A stretch of DNA of 25,633 bases from DATBIO01 sp036556965 (GTDB lineage: Bacteria; Acidobacteriota; Vicinamibacteria; Fen-336). Below are positions 1 to 7,430 of this stretch, piece by piece. Made by a program: the position numbers and the translations under genes. The notes under the pieces were generated by a model, which was not told the DNA's origin, made no database searches, and saw nothing but the letters and a program-made list of their open reading frames with translations. The number at the start of each line of letters is the position of its first letter. Position 1 is the stretch's first letter. The stretch lies in NCBI GenBank assembly GCA_036556965.1, contig DATBIO010000023.1, positions 1-25,633 on the forward strand. Direction: 5' to 3'.

Positions 1-1
1 C

Positions 2-217
2 CACCTCTACGTCATCGAGGCGCAGGGCTTCCCCGCGCGCGTCCACCGGATCGAGGTCGCCTCCGGGCGCCGCGAGCCGTGGAGGGAGCTGGCGCCGGCC
101 GACCGCGCGGGCGTGACGGGGATCCGCTCCGCCTTCCTCACGCCCGACGGCGCGTCGTACGCCTACGGCTTCCGGCGCATCCTCACCGACCTCTACCTCC
201 TCGAGGGCCTGAACTGA
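2..217 (+). CDS. C-terminal fragment of a TolB/WD40-propeller protein, probably a Ser/Thr protein kinase
   Basis: The reading frame is open from the window edge (first complete codon at base 2) to TGA at 215-217, giving 71 residues; the N-terminal part lies outside. The tail contains a last propeller strand of the type 'FLTPDGASYAYGF' followed by 'RRILTDLYLLEGLN'. From family knowledge, this ending is typical of acidobacterial membrane-bound Ser/Thr kinases whose extracytoplasmic half is a TolB-like beta-propeller (PD40 repeats). The kinase domain itself is not visible, so a plain propeller protein is equally possible. Base composition and codon use match the rest of the window. Confidence 0.6.
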   Translation, partial: HLYVIEAQGFPARVHRIEVASGRREPWRELAPADRAGVTGIRSAFLTPDGASYAYGFRRILTDLYLLEGLN

Positions 218-220
218 CCA

Positions 221-238
221 GCGGGGTTGCTTCCCCGC
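221..238 (+). terminator. Possible hairpin terminator behind the propeller gene
   Basis: A 6-bp GC stem (GCGGGG / CCCCGC) with a 6-nt loop begins 3 nt after the stop codon at 217. There is no T-tract, so this is a weak candidate for a terminator or 3'-end-protecting hairpin. Confidence 0.3.
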
Positions 239-246
239 GGCGCGGC

Positions 247-276
247 TTGCCCGCGCGCCGACCCCTGAACTAGCCT
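247..276 (+). promoter_or_regulatory. Candidate promoter of the lytic transglycosylase gene
   Basis: TTGCCC (247-252) and TAGCCT (271-276) are separated by 18 bp and lie 40 bases before the start codon at 317. The match to TTGACA is 4/6 and to TATAAT 3/6. It is the only such pair I see in the 99-base gap. Confidence 0.3.
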
Positions 277-316
277 GTGACCCGCCGCCGACACTCCACC
301 GACTCCGGAGGACCCC

Positions 317-1852
317 ATGAAGACCACGCCGGGCCACGTGAACCCTCGCCGGAGCGTCTGGATGGCCGCGCTCGTCCTTCCGCTGTGCGCCTGCCAGGGC
401 GCGGCCCCTCCCGCCACCTCCGCCAGCCCCTCCCCTGCGGCCGTGGCGGAGGAGGCCGTCGAACCCGCTCCGGAAGCCACCCCGCTTCCCGCCGAGATCG
501 CGCCCATCGTCGCGCCGTTCAAGGGCGACCTCGACGAAATGGTGAAGCGGAGGGTCATCCGCGTCCTCACCGTCCAGAACCCCATCCTGCACTTCGTGGA
601 CCGCGGCCGCGAGGTGGGGATCACCTACGAGTCGGTCAAGGCCTTCGAGAAGCACCTCAACGAGACGCTCGGCAACAAGGTGGTGACCGTGCACGTCATC
701 GCCATCCCCGTCGCCCGCGACCAGCTCATCCCCCGCCTCCTGGCCGGGCAGGGCGACATCGCGGCCGCCACCCTCACCGTCACGCGGGAGCGGAAGGAGA
801 AGGTGGACTTCTCCGACCCTGTCGCCACCGGAGTGAGGGAAGTGCTCGTCAGCGGTCCCAGCGCTCCCCCGGTGGCCAGCGTGGACGACCTGTCGGGGAA
901 GGAGGTCTACGTCCGGCCCTCGAGCAGCTATGCCGAGCACCTCCGCGCCCTGAACGCCCGCCTGAAGGCGGCGGGCAAGCCGCCCGTCGTGATCGTGCCC
1001 GCGCCCGAGGTCCTGGAGGACGGCGACATCCTCGAGATGGTGAGCGCGGACCTGGTGCCGGCCACGGTGGTGGACGACTTCATGGCCGACCTCTACATGC
1101 GCATCTTCCCCAGCCTCCGCAAGAGCCCGGGGGTCGAGAGCGCCCCCGGCGACATCGCCTGGGCCTTCCGGAAGGGCAGCCCGCAGCTGGCCGCGGCGGT
1201 GAACGCATTCGTGCGGACCCACAAGTCAGGGACCCTGGCCGGCAACGTGGTCATCAACAAGTACACGAAGTCCACGAAGTGGGTGAAGAACGCCCGCTCC
1301 GACGCGGACCGCCAGCGCTTCCTCGCCATGGTCGCCTTCTTCAAGAAGTACGCGGCGCAGTACGACTTCGACTACCTCCTCATGGCGGCGCAGGGATACC
1401 AGGAGTCGGGCCTCGACCAGGGCCGGCGCAGCCACGTGGGAGCCATCGGCGTGATGCAGGTCATGCCCGCCACCGCCCGCGACAAGGCCGTGAACATCCC
1501 CAACATCCAGGACCTCGAGAGCAACATCCACGCGGGCATCAAGTACAACCGCTGGGTGGTCGACCACTTCTTCAACGAGCCCGGGCTCAACCCGCTCAAC
1601 CGCCAGCTCCTGGCCTTCGCCTCGTACAACGCGGGGCCGAACCGGGTGGCGAACCTCCGGAAGGAGGCGGCGGCCAGCGGCCTCGACCCGAACCGCTGGT
1701 TCAACAACGTCGAGCTGGTGGCGGCCAGGAGGATCGGCCGCGAGACCGTCACCTACGTGGGCAACATCTACAAGTACTACCTGGCCTACCAGATGATGGT
1801 CCGGGCCGCGCAGGAGCGCGACCGGGCGAAGAAGGAGGCCGCGGGGGGGTGA
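317..1852 (+). CDS. MltF-like membrane-bound lytic murein transglycosylase (lipoprotein)
   Basis: Predicted 511-aa lipoprotein that cleaves the MurNAc-GlcNAc bond of peptidoglycan in the periplasm. The N-terminus has a hydrophobic stretch ending in a lipobox (LCAC, lipidated Cys26). Residues about 75-300 look like a periplasmic solute-binding domain (SBP_bac_3), starting near 'RVLTVQNPILHF'. Residues about 340-505 form the SLT lysozyme-like domain with 'YQESGLD' (catalytic Glu363), 'GAIGVMQVMPATA' and 'SYNAGPNRV'. This domain order is that of MltF in E. coli, where the first domain is regulatory. ATG at 317 has a GGAGGA sequence 4-5 nt upstream. It is monocistronic and converges on the Fe-S protein gene. 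The fold and catalytic Glu are clear; the substrate sensed by the binding domain is unknown. Confidence 0.9.
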   Translation: MKTTPGHVNPRRSVWMAALVLPLCACQGAAPPATSASPSPAAVAEEAVEPAPEATPLPAEIAPIVAPFKGDLDEMVKRRVIRVLTVQNPILHFVDRGREVGITYESVKAFEKHLNETLGNKVVTVHVIAIPVARDQLIPRLLAGQGDIAAATLTVTRERKEKVDFSDPVATGVREVLVSGPSAPPVASVDDLSGKEVYVRPSSSYAEHLRALNARLKAAGKPPVVIVPAPEVLEDGDILEMVSADLVPATVVDDFMADLYMRIFPSLRKSPGVESAPGDIAWAFRKGSPQLAAAVNAFVRTHKSGTLAGNVVINKYTKSTKWVKNARSDADRQRFLAMVAFFKKYAAQYDFDYLLMAAQGYQESGLDQGRRSHVGAIGVMQVMPATARDKAVNIPNIQDLESNIHAGIKYNRWVVDHFFNEPGLNPLNRQLLAFASYNAGPNRVANLRKEAAASGLDPNRWFNNVELVAARRIGRETVTYVGNIYKYYLAYQMMVRAAQERDRAKKEAAGG

Positions 1853-1873
1853 GGCGGGCGTCCCGCCTCACCC
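1847..1873. terminator. Perfect 12-bp hairpin holding both converging stop codons
   Basis: GGGTGAGGCGGG (1847-1858), loop CGT, then CCCGCCTCACCC (1862-1873) is a perfect inverted repeat. The plus-strand TGA (1850-1852) and the minus-strand TGA (1868-1870) lie at mirror-image positions in its two arms. It probably serves as a bidirectional terminator or 3'-end barrier for the two converging genes. It lacks a T-tract on either strand. Confidence 0.65.
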
Positions 1874-2842
1874 GCGCGGCCGGGCCGCCCTCCGCGCGAG
1901 GAGCCGGGCGGACAGGCCGGGGCCGCGCCCGGGCTCGCTCCACGGGCAGACCTCGATGCAGATCGCGCAGCCGTACGTCTTGACGAAGTACGGGATGCAG
2001 CGGTCGAAGTCCACGTACCAGCGGCGCTCGCCGCGCACGATCTGCTTCTCCTCGAAGATGGCGCGGGGCGGGCAGTCGTCCACGCAGCGGCGGCACACCG
2101 CGCAGAGGTCCTCCACGCCGATGTCCACCGGCGCGTCCAGGGCCAAGGGCAGGTCGGTGAGCACGGCGGCCAGGCGGAAGTTCGAGCCGTGCTCCACGCC
2201 GATCATGGAGCCGTGCTTGCCCAGCTCGCCCAGCCCCGCGCGCACGGCGAGGGGGATCATGAGGATGTCGGTGCTGTTCGGGTTGCCGTAGGCGCGCGCC
2301 GGCCAGCCCATGGCGCGGATCTCCTCGGCCAGGCGGACGGCCACCCGGGCCACCACGCGGTAGGTGCGCATGACCTCCGCCGCCGCGCGGGCCTGGGGCG
2401 CGAACTCCATCTCGGCCCGGTCCATGGGCATGCCGAGGCAGATCGCGTAGCGCAGGCCGGGGGCCCGGCCCTCGTAGAGGTCCTCCTCGGTCACCTCCGT
2501 CACGCCCACCAGCGGCGCGCCCAGCCGCCGGGCCGCGGCCTTGACCTCCGCGGCCATGGCCGCGGGGTCGGCCACCTCACGGCGGCGCGGGTGGACCGGG
2601 CCCTCGGAGCGCCGCAGCTGCCAGGCGTTGAAGATCACGTGCCGCACCACGCGCCAGGGGTTGATCACGCTGAAGAAGTCGTCGAGGGCCTTCCAGGCCA
2701 GGGGCTCGCCGCCGCTGCCGTGGAACACCTTCCGCGCGCGCCGCTTCACCGCCTCGCCGAGGCCGTTGATGGCGTTGCCCGACTCCGGCGGGTGCCGGTA
2801 GCCGAAGGCGTAGGTGGGCGGCGGCGGGGCCAGCGGCTTCAT
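1868..2842 (-). CDS. Double [4Fe-4S] cluster protein, QueG/reductive-dehalogenase-like
   Basis: 324-aa predicted iron-sulfur protein. The C-terminal third carries two ferredoxin-type clusters: CxxCxxCxxxC at Cys247, 250, 253, 257, and Cys282 with C292xxC295xxxC299. The core around residues 185-235 ('ARAYGNPNSTDILMIPLAVR' and 'GELGKHGSMIGVEHGSNFR') resembles the cobalamin-binding region of epoxyqueuosine reductase (QueG) and reductive dehalogenases. It is not obviously QueG itself: the usual N-terminus is replaced by about 85 residues with 'YAFGYRHPPESGNAINGLGE'. No Tat signal or anchor is seen, so it is probably cytoplasmic. The ATG at 2842 overlaps the stop of the upstream small gene (ATGA), which fixes the start. 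A role as an electron-transfer or reductive enzyme is likely; the substrate cannot be told. Confidence 0.75.
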   Translation of the reverse strand: MKPLAPPPPTYAFGYRHPPESGNAINGLGEAVKRRARKVFHGSGGEPLAWKALDDFFSVINPWRVVRHVIFNAWQLRRSEGPVHPRRREVADPAAMAAEVKAAARRLGAPLVGVTEVTEEDLYEGRAPGLRYAICLGMPMDRAEMEFAPQARAAAEVMRTYRVVARVAVRLAEEIRAMGWPARAYGNPNSTDILMIPLAVRAGLGELGKHGSMIGVEHGSNFRLAAVLTDLPLALDAPVDIGVEDLCAVCRRCVDDCPPRAIFEEKQIVRGERRWYVDFDRCIPYFVKTYGCAICIEVCPWSEPGRGPGLSARLLARRAARPRG

Positions 2843-3042
2843 CGGCGCAGCGGCTCCTCGCGGTGGCGCGTGGGGCCGGCGGCGTCCACCCAGAGGACCT
2901 CGCCCCGGGCCTCGCGCCGCCGGTACTCGCGGCGGAGGCGGCCGCCCGCCACCACGTACTCCAGGACCATGCCCGCGATGCGCCACAGCAGGCCCAGGTC
3001 CCGGCGCAGGGCGGTTGCGGGGGCGGCCTGGAGGGTGCGCAT
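2839..3042 (-). CDS. Small basic protein, 67 aa, coupled to the Fe-S protein
   Basis: A short reading frame directly upstream of the Fe-S gene; its TGA (2839-2841) overlaps that gene's ATG in an ATGA, so the two are probably translationally coupled. The product is rich in Arg and Glu, with an amphipathic stretch 'LLWRIAGMVLEYVVAGG' followed by a charged tail 'RREYRRREARGEV'. I do not recognise a domain. The coupling and the ordinary codon pattern favour a real gene. A partner or membrane-docking subunit of the Fe-S protein is a reasonable guess and no more. No Shine-Dalgarno sequence precedes the ATG at 3042. Confidence 0.55.
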   Translation of the reverse strand: MRTLQAAPATALRRDLGLLWRIAGMVLEYVVAGGRLRREYRRREARGEVLWVDAAGPTRHREEPLRR

Positions 3043-3051
3043 GGGCCGGTG

Positions 3052-3057
3052 ATGTTA
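3052..3057 (-). promoter_or_regulatory. Candidate -10 box for the small protein/Fe-S pair
   Basis: On the minus strand TAACAT (4/6 to TATAAT) ends 9 bases before the ATG at 3042. If used, the transcript would start about 2-3 nt before the start codon, in keeping with the missing ribosome binding site and suggesting a leaderless mRNA. No convincing -35 box is visible. Confidence 0.25.
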
Positions 3058-3132
3058 AGCCGGCGCGCGCCGCCGCGCTTGCGGAGGGCCACCCGCGGCG
3101 GCTATGAAGGGAGGGGGCGAGAGGAGGCGGGC

Positions 3133-3714
3133 ATGGCGCACATCGAGCTGCCGGAGGGGATGCCGGGCATCCGGGGGCCCATGGCCTTCCGGCCGGAGAC
3201 GGCCCGGCCCATGGTCGAGCTGGCCGAGGTCCTCCTGCGGGGGGAGAACACGCTCACGCCCGCCGAGCGCGAGCTGATCGCCGCCCACGTCTCCTTCCGC
3301 AACGACTGCACCTACTGCCACGTGAGCCACGGCGCCATCGCCGCCCACTACCTGGGCGGCGCCGAGGCGCTGGTGGCCCAGGTCAAGGGCGCGCCGGAGC
3401 AGGCGGAGGTTTCGCCCAAGCTGAAGGCGCTCCTGGCCATCGCGGGCCGGGTGGCGGAGGGGGGCAAGAGCGTGCGCGCCGAGCACGTCGCGCGCGCGCG
3501 CCAGGAGGGGGCGACCGACCGCGAGATCCACGACACCGTCCTCATCGCCGCCGCCTTCTGCATGTTCAACCGGTACGTGGACGGCCTGGCCACCTGGACG
3601 CCGGAGGACCCCGAGTCGTACCGGCAGCGCGCGGCGGGGATCGTCCGCGACGGCTACGCCTCTCTCCCGGACCGGCTGGCGGCGGCGGTGGCCCGGGCCC
3701 GCGGCGCTTCCTGA
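3133..3714 (+). CDS. AhpD/carboxymuconolactone-decarboxylase-like protein
   Basis: 193-aa protein of the AhpD-like superfamily. The signature 'NDCTYCHVSHGAIAAHYLGG' holds the redox CxxC pair Cys59/Cys62 and His66 of the CxxCxxxH motif, as in AhpD and peroxidase-related (YciW-like) proteins. These proteins are small, all-helical, cytoplasmic, and typically act as thiol-dependent peroxidases or reductants of a peroxidase. The ATG at 3133 is chosen because a GAGGAGG sequence lies just upstream and the family similarity begins here; the open frame extends further upstream without a better start. The gene is divergent from the Fe-S pair, with 90 bp between the starts. No peroxiredoxin gene is adjacent, so its partner is unknown. 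Confidence 0.85.
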   Translation: MAHIELPEGMPGIRGPMAFRPETARPMVELAEVLLRGENTLTPAERELIAAHVSFRNDCTYCHVSHGAIAAHYLGGAEALVAQVKGAPEQAEVSPKLKALLAIAGRVAEGGKSVRAEHVARARQEGATDREIHDTVLIAAAFCMFNRYVDGLATWTPEDPESYRQRAAGIVRDGYASLPDRLAAAVARARGAS

Positions 3715-3726
3715 GGCGCCGCGGGC
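3697..3726. terminator. Perfect 11-bp hairpin across the stop codon of the AhpD-like gene
   Basis: GCCCGCGGCGC (3697-3707) and GCGCCGCGGGC (3716-3726) are exact inverted repeats with an 8-nt loop that contains the TGA at 3712-3714. It lies between this gene and the converging TonB-receptor gene ending at 3741, so it is a likely terminator for one or both. No T-tract follows. Confidence 0.55.
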
Positions 3727-3740
3727 ACCCCGGACTTCGC

Positions 3741-6701
3741 TCAGAACTGGAAGCGCACCCCGAGCTGGAAGGCGCGCGGGCCGCCCGAGCCGAACACGCC
3801 GCCCGCCGTGGTCACCGCCTTGCCGAAGCTGGAGGACGTGAGGTAGCCGGGGCGGGCCGGGTCGTCCGCGTCGCGGGCCAGCACGTTGGCGTAGCCGGAG
3901 TAGTTGCGGGTGGACACCCCGAGCACGTTGGTGACGTTGAACAGGTTGAAGACCTCGACCAGCGCCTCCAGCGACCGGGTGGCGCCCACCGTGAACGTCT
4001 TCGACACGCGGAGGTCGAAGGAGCTGAAGCTGTCGCTGAAGCGCGCGTCTTCGCCCACCAGCGGCAGGAGGACGCCGTCCACGCCCCCGGCCGCGTTGAG
4101 CCCGCGCAGGTAGTCGTTCAGCTCGGCCGCCGTCTCGAACATGCGCCCCCCCGCATTGCGCGGCAGGGTGGGCACGCGCGTGCTGGCATCGGGCATGAGG
4201 ATGTCCATGGGGACGCCCGTGGACCACGCGAACAGGGGCGACAGCTGGAAGCCCGCCGGCAGCTCGAAGGTGCCCGCGAAGGTGAAGCGGTGGCGCCGGT
4301 CGTTGGGGCTGGGGCCTTTCTCGCGCTCCAGGTCGTTCGGGTCGATGGGCCCGCTGGAGAACGGGATCTGGTCGTCGTTCGCGTAGTTCTCGGCCTTGGC
4401 CAGGGTGTAGGAGGCCAGGATGCGGTGGCGCCCGCCGCGCTTTTCCAGCGAGGCGAGCAGCCCCTTGTAGCGGGTCCCCACGCTCGACTCGAGGTTGACC
4501 ACGCGGTCGGGCCCGCCCACCACGGGGTTGAAGACCGTCCCCACCGTGCGCCCGATGATGAAGCGGGTCCCCTTGTTGTAGACGCCGTCGGCGCGCAGGT
4601 AGAGGTCACGGCCCAGCCGGACCTCCGCCCCCAGGTTCGCATGCTGGACCTGCGGCGACTCCATGGCGTTGTCGATGATGTTGATGCCGGAGGCGCCCGC
4701 CCCGGGGAGGATGAAGCCGGTGAAGGGGTCGGCGAAGGAAGGGGCGAAGGGAGGGAAGCGGCCGCTCTCCGCGTCGAGGAAGAACACGTTGCCCGCACGC
4801 ACCTCGACGGGCAGGGCGCGCCCGTCCAGGCCCTTCTCCAGGGAGGCGATCTCCAGCGTGATGCGGTCGTAGTAGATCCCCCACCCTCCGTGGACGCCCA
4901 GCCGGCCGCGGGCGTCCGCCCAGCTGAACCCGAGGCGCGGGCCGAAGTTGTCGGTGTCCCGCCTGCGCTCGCCCTCGTAGAAGTCGCGCACCAGCGGGTT
5001 GGTGTCGTCGAACCCGCTGACGTTCTTGACGTCGGTGTCCATCTCCCAGCGGAGGCCGAGGTTCAAGGTCAGCTCGGGCGTCACCCGCCAGTCGTCCTGC
5101 AGGTAGAGGGCGAGGTAGGTGTTGTCGCAGTCGTCCAGGAGGAGGTTGCGCTCGGGCAGGCCGCTCCGCAGCGTGACCGCGAAGAGCAGGTCGCCGTCGT
5201 CCACGCGGCCGTCGCCGTTGTGGTCGAAGCCCGCGAAGTCCTCCACCAGCTCCAGGCGGCCGGCCCGGAACACGCCCAGGTCGAAGCTGGTGTCCACGCG
5301 CTGCAGCTCGCCCCCGAGCTTCAGGCCGTGCTTCCCGCGGACGAGGGCCAGGCTGTCCGTCATCTGGATGCGGTCCTGGTTCGTGGCCTGGGGCACGCGG
5401 AAGGAGGACCCGTCCTGGATGGAGGGGAAGGTGAGCTGGGGCGTGTCGGGGGACACGGGGACGATGTGGTTGCGGTAGCGGCTGTAGCTCAGGGCCACGT
5501 CGAGGAGGCTCGCGCTCGACAGCGTCCGCACCCAGCGCCCCAGGACCGAGTGGTAGGCGTTCGTGCCGTCCTGGCGCTGGGAGGCGGAGCCGATGGAGCG
5601 GTCGAGCGTGCTCGCCCCCGTGTCCTGCGCGTGCTCGAACGAGTAGCGCAGGGTGACGCGGTCGCTCCCGGAGGGGGAGGCGTCGAGGCGGGCCATGCCC
5701 AGCCAGTCCTGCAGGGGGGCGGCGGCGAAGGTCCGCCGGATGGCCCGCGCGGCCACGTCGCGCTCCCCCACCAGCACGGCGCCGTCCTGGTCGCGGTACT
5801 CGAGGGCCGCGAACCAGTGCGCCTCGCCCTTCTTCACGGGTCCGCCCAGGGCCAGGGCGTACTGCTGGCGGTCGAAGGGCGGGGCCGGCTGCGTGCGGTC
5901 GTAGGTGGCGGGCAGGCCCTGCAGCGCGTCGTCCCGCAGGAAGAAGGAGGCCGTCCCCCTCAGCTCGTCCGTGCCCGCCCGCGTCAGCACGTTGATGGCG
6001 GAGGCGGCGGAGCGCCCGCTCTCCGCCGTGTAGCGGTTGGTGGCGATCTGGAACTCCTGCACCGCGTCCTGGGGCACGTTCTGCAGGGGCCCGCCCACGG
6101 CGTCGTCGTTGTTCTCCTGGCCGTCGATGGTCACCATCCCCCCGCGCCCGATCTGGCCGGCGGAGGCCACCACCACGCTGTTGGTCTTGGTGGGATCGAA
6201 GTTGGGCGTGGGCACGTTGCCGGGCACCAGGAAGGCCAGCTCCATGAAGTTGCGGCCGTTCAGGGGCAGGCCGTCGATGGCGGCCCGGTCGATGACGCCG
6301 TCCACCGTCGAGGAGCCCGCCGTCACCAGCTCCGCCTCGCCCGCGACGTCCACCGCCTCTGCGCGGCCGCCCACCTCGAGGCCCACCTCCAGCCGGTAGC
6401 TCTGGCCCACGGCCAGGACCAGCCCCCGGTGCGTGCGCGTCGCGAAGCCGGACGCCTCCGCCACCAGCGTGTAGCGCCCGGGCGTCAGCTCCGGGAGGGT
6501 GAACGACCCGGAGCCGTCGGTGACGGCCTCGCGCCGGAGCGTGGTCCCCTCCGCCTCCACCGCGACGCGGGCTCCCACCACCGCCTGGCGCTGCGGGTCG
6601 AGCACGCGTCCGTGGAGCGTGGACGCGAGCGCGGGCGCGGCCACGCCCAGCGCCAGCACGACCCCCGTCAACCGTCTCCCGAGCAGGCGTGTCTGGCGCA
6701 C
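3741..6701 (-). CDS. TonB-dependent receptor, Oar-like, with carboxypeptidase-regulatory N-domain
   Basis: 986-aa outer-membrane protein. A signal peptide (about residues 1-26, ending ALAS) precedes a carboxypeptidase-regulatory-like domain (about 27-110, 'LHGRVLDPQRQAVVGARVAV' onward). The plug region follows (about 120-240, including 'IDGLPLNGRNFMELAFLVPG' and 'NVPQDAVQEFQIATNRYTAE') and then a long beta-barrel ending in the aromatic C-terminal signal 'QLGVRFQF'. Family members with this layout import large or complex ligands with TonB energy; some bind proteins or glycans. The start is GTG at 6701, preceded by GGGGAGGA 4 nt upstream. It is monocistronic with no SusD, TonB or transporter gene next to it, so the ligand cannot be inferred. 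Residues about 495-510 ('DHNGDGRVDDGDLLF') look like a dockerin/EF-hand-type calcium loop. Confidence 0.92.
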   Translation of the reverse strand: MRQTRLLGRRLTGVVLALGVAAPALASTLHGRVLDPQRQAVVGARVAVEAEGTTLRREAVTDGSGSFTLPELTPGRYTLVAEASGFATRTHRGLVLAVGQSYRLEVGLEVGGRAEAVDVAGEAELVTAGSSTVDGVIDRAAIDGLPLNGRNFMELAFLVPGNVPTPNFDPTKTNSVVVASAGQIGRGGMVTIDGQENNDDAVGGPLQNVPQDAVQEFQIATNRYTAESGRSAASAINVLTRAGTDELRGTASFFLRDDALQGLPATYDRTQPAPPFDRQQYALALGGPVKKGEAHWFAALEYRDQDGAVLVGERDVAARAIRRTFAAAPLQDWLGMARLDASPSGSDRVTLRYSFEHAQDTGASTLDRSIGSASQRQDGTNAYHSVLGRWVRTLSSASLLDVALSYSRYRNHIVPVSPDTPQLTFPSIQDGSSFRVPQATNQDRIQMTDSLALVRGKHGLKLGGELQRVDTSFDLGVFRAGRLELVEDFAGFDHNGDGRVDDGDLLFAVTLRSGLPERNLLLDDCDNTYLALYLQDDWRVTPELTLNLGLRWEMDTDVKNVSGFDDTNPLVRDFYEGERRRDTDNFGPRLGFSWADARGRLGVHGGWGIYYDRITLEIASLEKGLDGRALPVEVRAGNVFFLDAESGRFPPFAPSFADPFTGFILPGAGASGINIIDNAMESPQVQHANLGAEVRLGRDLYLRADGVYNKGTRFIIGRTVGTVFNPVVGGPDRVVNLESSVGTRYKGLLASLEKRGGRHRILASYTLAKAENYANDDQIPFSSGPIDPNDLEREKGPSPNDRRHRFTFAGTFELPAGFQLSPLFAWSTGVPMDILMPDASTRVPTLPRNAGGRMFETAAELNDYLRGLNAAGGVDGVLLPLVGEDARFSDSFSSFDLRVSKTFTVGATRSLEALVEVFNLFNVTNVLGVSTRNYSGYANVLARDADDPARPGYLTSSSFGKAVTTAGGVFGSGGPRAFQLGVRFQF

Positions 6702-6755
6702 GCTTCCTCCCCTGGCTCGGCCCCCGGCGCGCCGCCTGCGGCCACGCCGGCGGGG

Positions 6756-6761
6756 ATGATA
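6756..6761 (-). promoter_or_regulatory. Candidate -10 box of the TonB-receptor gene
   Basis: On the minus strand TATCAT matches TATAAT at 5/6 and lies 55 bp before the GTG start at 6701. A -35 box is not evident. The 191-bp gap to the divergent DinB gene otherwise shows only GC-rich sequence. Confidence 0.35.
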
Positions 6762-6845
6762 AGCGGCAACGGCCCGAGGACCCAGCCCGGATCGCCGCGA
6801 CGCGGGTTCGGTGCGGTGCGTCCGGCCCCGGGGCGCCCGGCAGGC

Positions 6846-6851
6846 TATGCT
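6846..6851 (+). promoter_or_regulatory. Candidate -10 box of the DinB gene
   Basis: TATGCT (4/6 to TATAAT) lies 41 bp before the ATG at 6893. The ten bases TATGCTCGAC also occur on the minus strand in the padR promoter region, suggesting a shared local form of the -10 element. Confidence 0.35.
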
Positions 6852-6892
6852 CGACGGAGCGCGGGACCGCGCGCCCGCGCCGGAGGCCGCCC

Positions 6893-7399
6893 ATGAGAAT
6901 GACCGACTTCTTCCTGGCCCAGCTCGAGCGCGAGGCGCCCATCACGCGCCCGAGCCTGGAGCGCGTGCCCGAGGGCCGCCCCGGCTGGAAGCCCCACGAG
7001 AAGTCCATGCCCCTGGGCTACCTGTCGAACCTGGTGGCGACCATGCCCGGCTGGATCGCGATGACCGTGGACCAGGACTCGCTGGACCTGAACCCGCCGG
7101 GCGGGCAAGGGTACCAGGCGCCCGTCACCGACACGCGCAAGGCGCTGCTCCAGGCCTTCGACGACTCGGTGGCGCGCGGACGGTCCTCCCTCCAGGGAAC
7201 GTCCGACGACCACCTCCTCACGACCTGGAAGCTGCTGGTGGCGGGCAAGGTCGTGCAGGAGGCGCCGCGCTACGTGGTGATCGCCGACACCTTCACCCAC
7301 CTCGCGCACCACCGCGGACAGCTCACCGTCTACCTGCGCCTCAACGGCGAGCCGGTGCCCGCGATCTACGGGCCCTCCGCGGACGACCGCACCTTCTGA
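6893..7399 (+). CDS. DinB-superfamily protein
   Basis: 168-aa four-helix-bundle protein of the DinB/YfiT-like metalloprotein superfamily. The conserved C-terminal helix reads 'THLAHHRGQLTVYLRLNG', with His136 and His140 as the usual HxxxH metal ligands; His35 in 'WKPHEKS' fits the third ligand, near the family's early 'H-E-K' motif. The family includes thiol-dependent transferases and many proteins of unknown activity; despite the name it is not the DinB DNA polymerase. ATG at 6893 follows GGAGG by 6 nt. It is monocistronic and converges on the amidohydrolase gene. The exact reaction is unknown. Confidence 0.85.
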   Translation: MRMTDFFLAQLEREAPITRPSLERVPEGRPGWKPHEKSMPLGYLSNLVATMPGWIAMTVDQDSLDLNPPGGQGYQAPVTDTRKALLQAFDDSVARGRSSLQGTSDDHLLTTWKLLVAGKVVQEAPRYVVIADTFTHLAHHRGQLTVYLRLNGEPVPAIYGPSADDRTF

Positions 7400-7404
7400 G
7401 GGCG

Positions 7405-7430
7405 GCCGCCGCGCTCAGGGCAGCGGCGGC
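7405..7430. terminator. Hairpin between DinB and amidohydrolase ends
   Basis: GCCGCCGC (7405-7412) and GCGGCGGC (7423-7430) form a perfect 8-bp stem with a 10-nt loop. The minus-strand stop (7415-7417) lies in the loop, and the plus-strand stop is 5 bases before the left arm. Likely a shared 3' end; no T-tract. Confidence 0.4.

Noticed and set aside
2863..3132. Longer N-terminus for the AhpD-like protein
   Set aside because: It would run through the divergent small gene and promoter region; the good ribosome binding site and family similarity begin at 3133.
4290..6896. 868-codon open frame on the plus strand opposite the TonB receptor
   Set aside because: It is antisense to a clear receptor gene; its product is low-complexity and Gly/Val/His/Arg-rich with no domain. 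Such long shadow frames are usual in GC-rich DNA.
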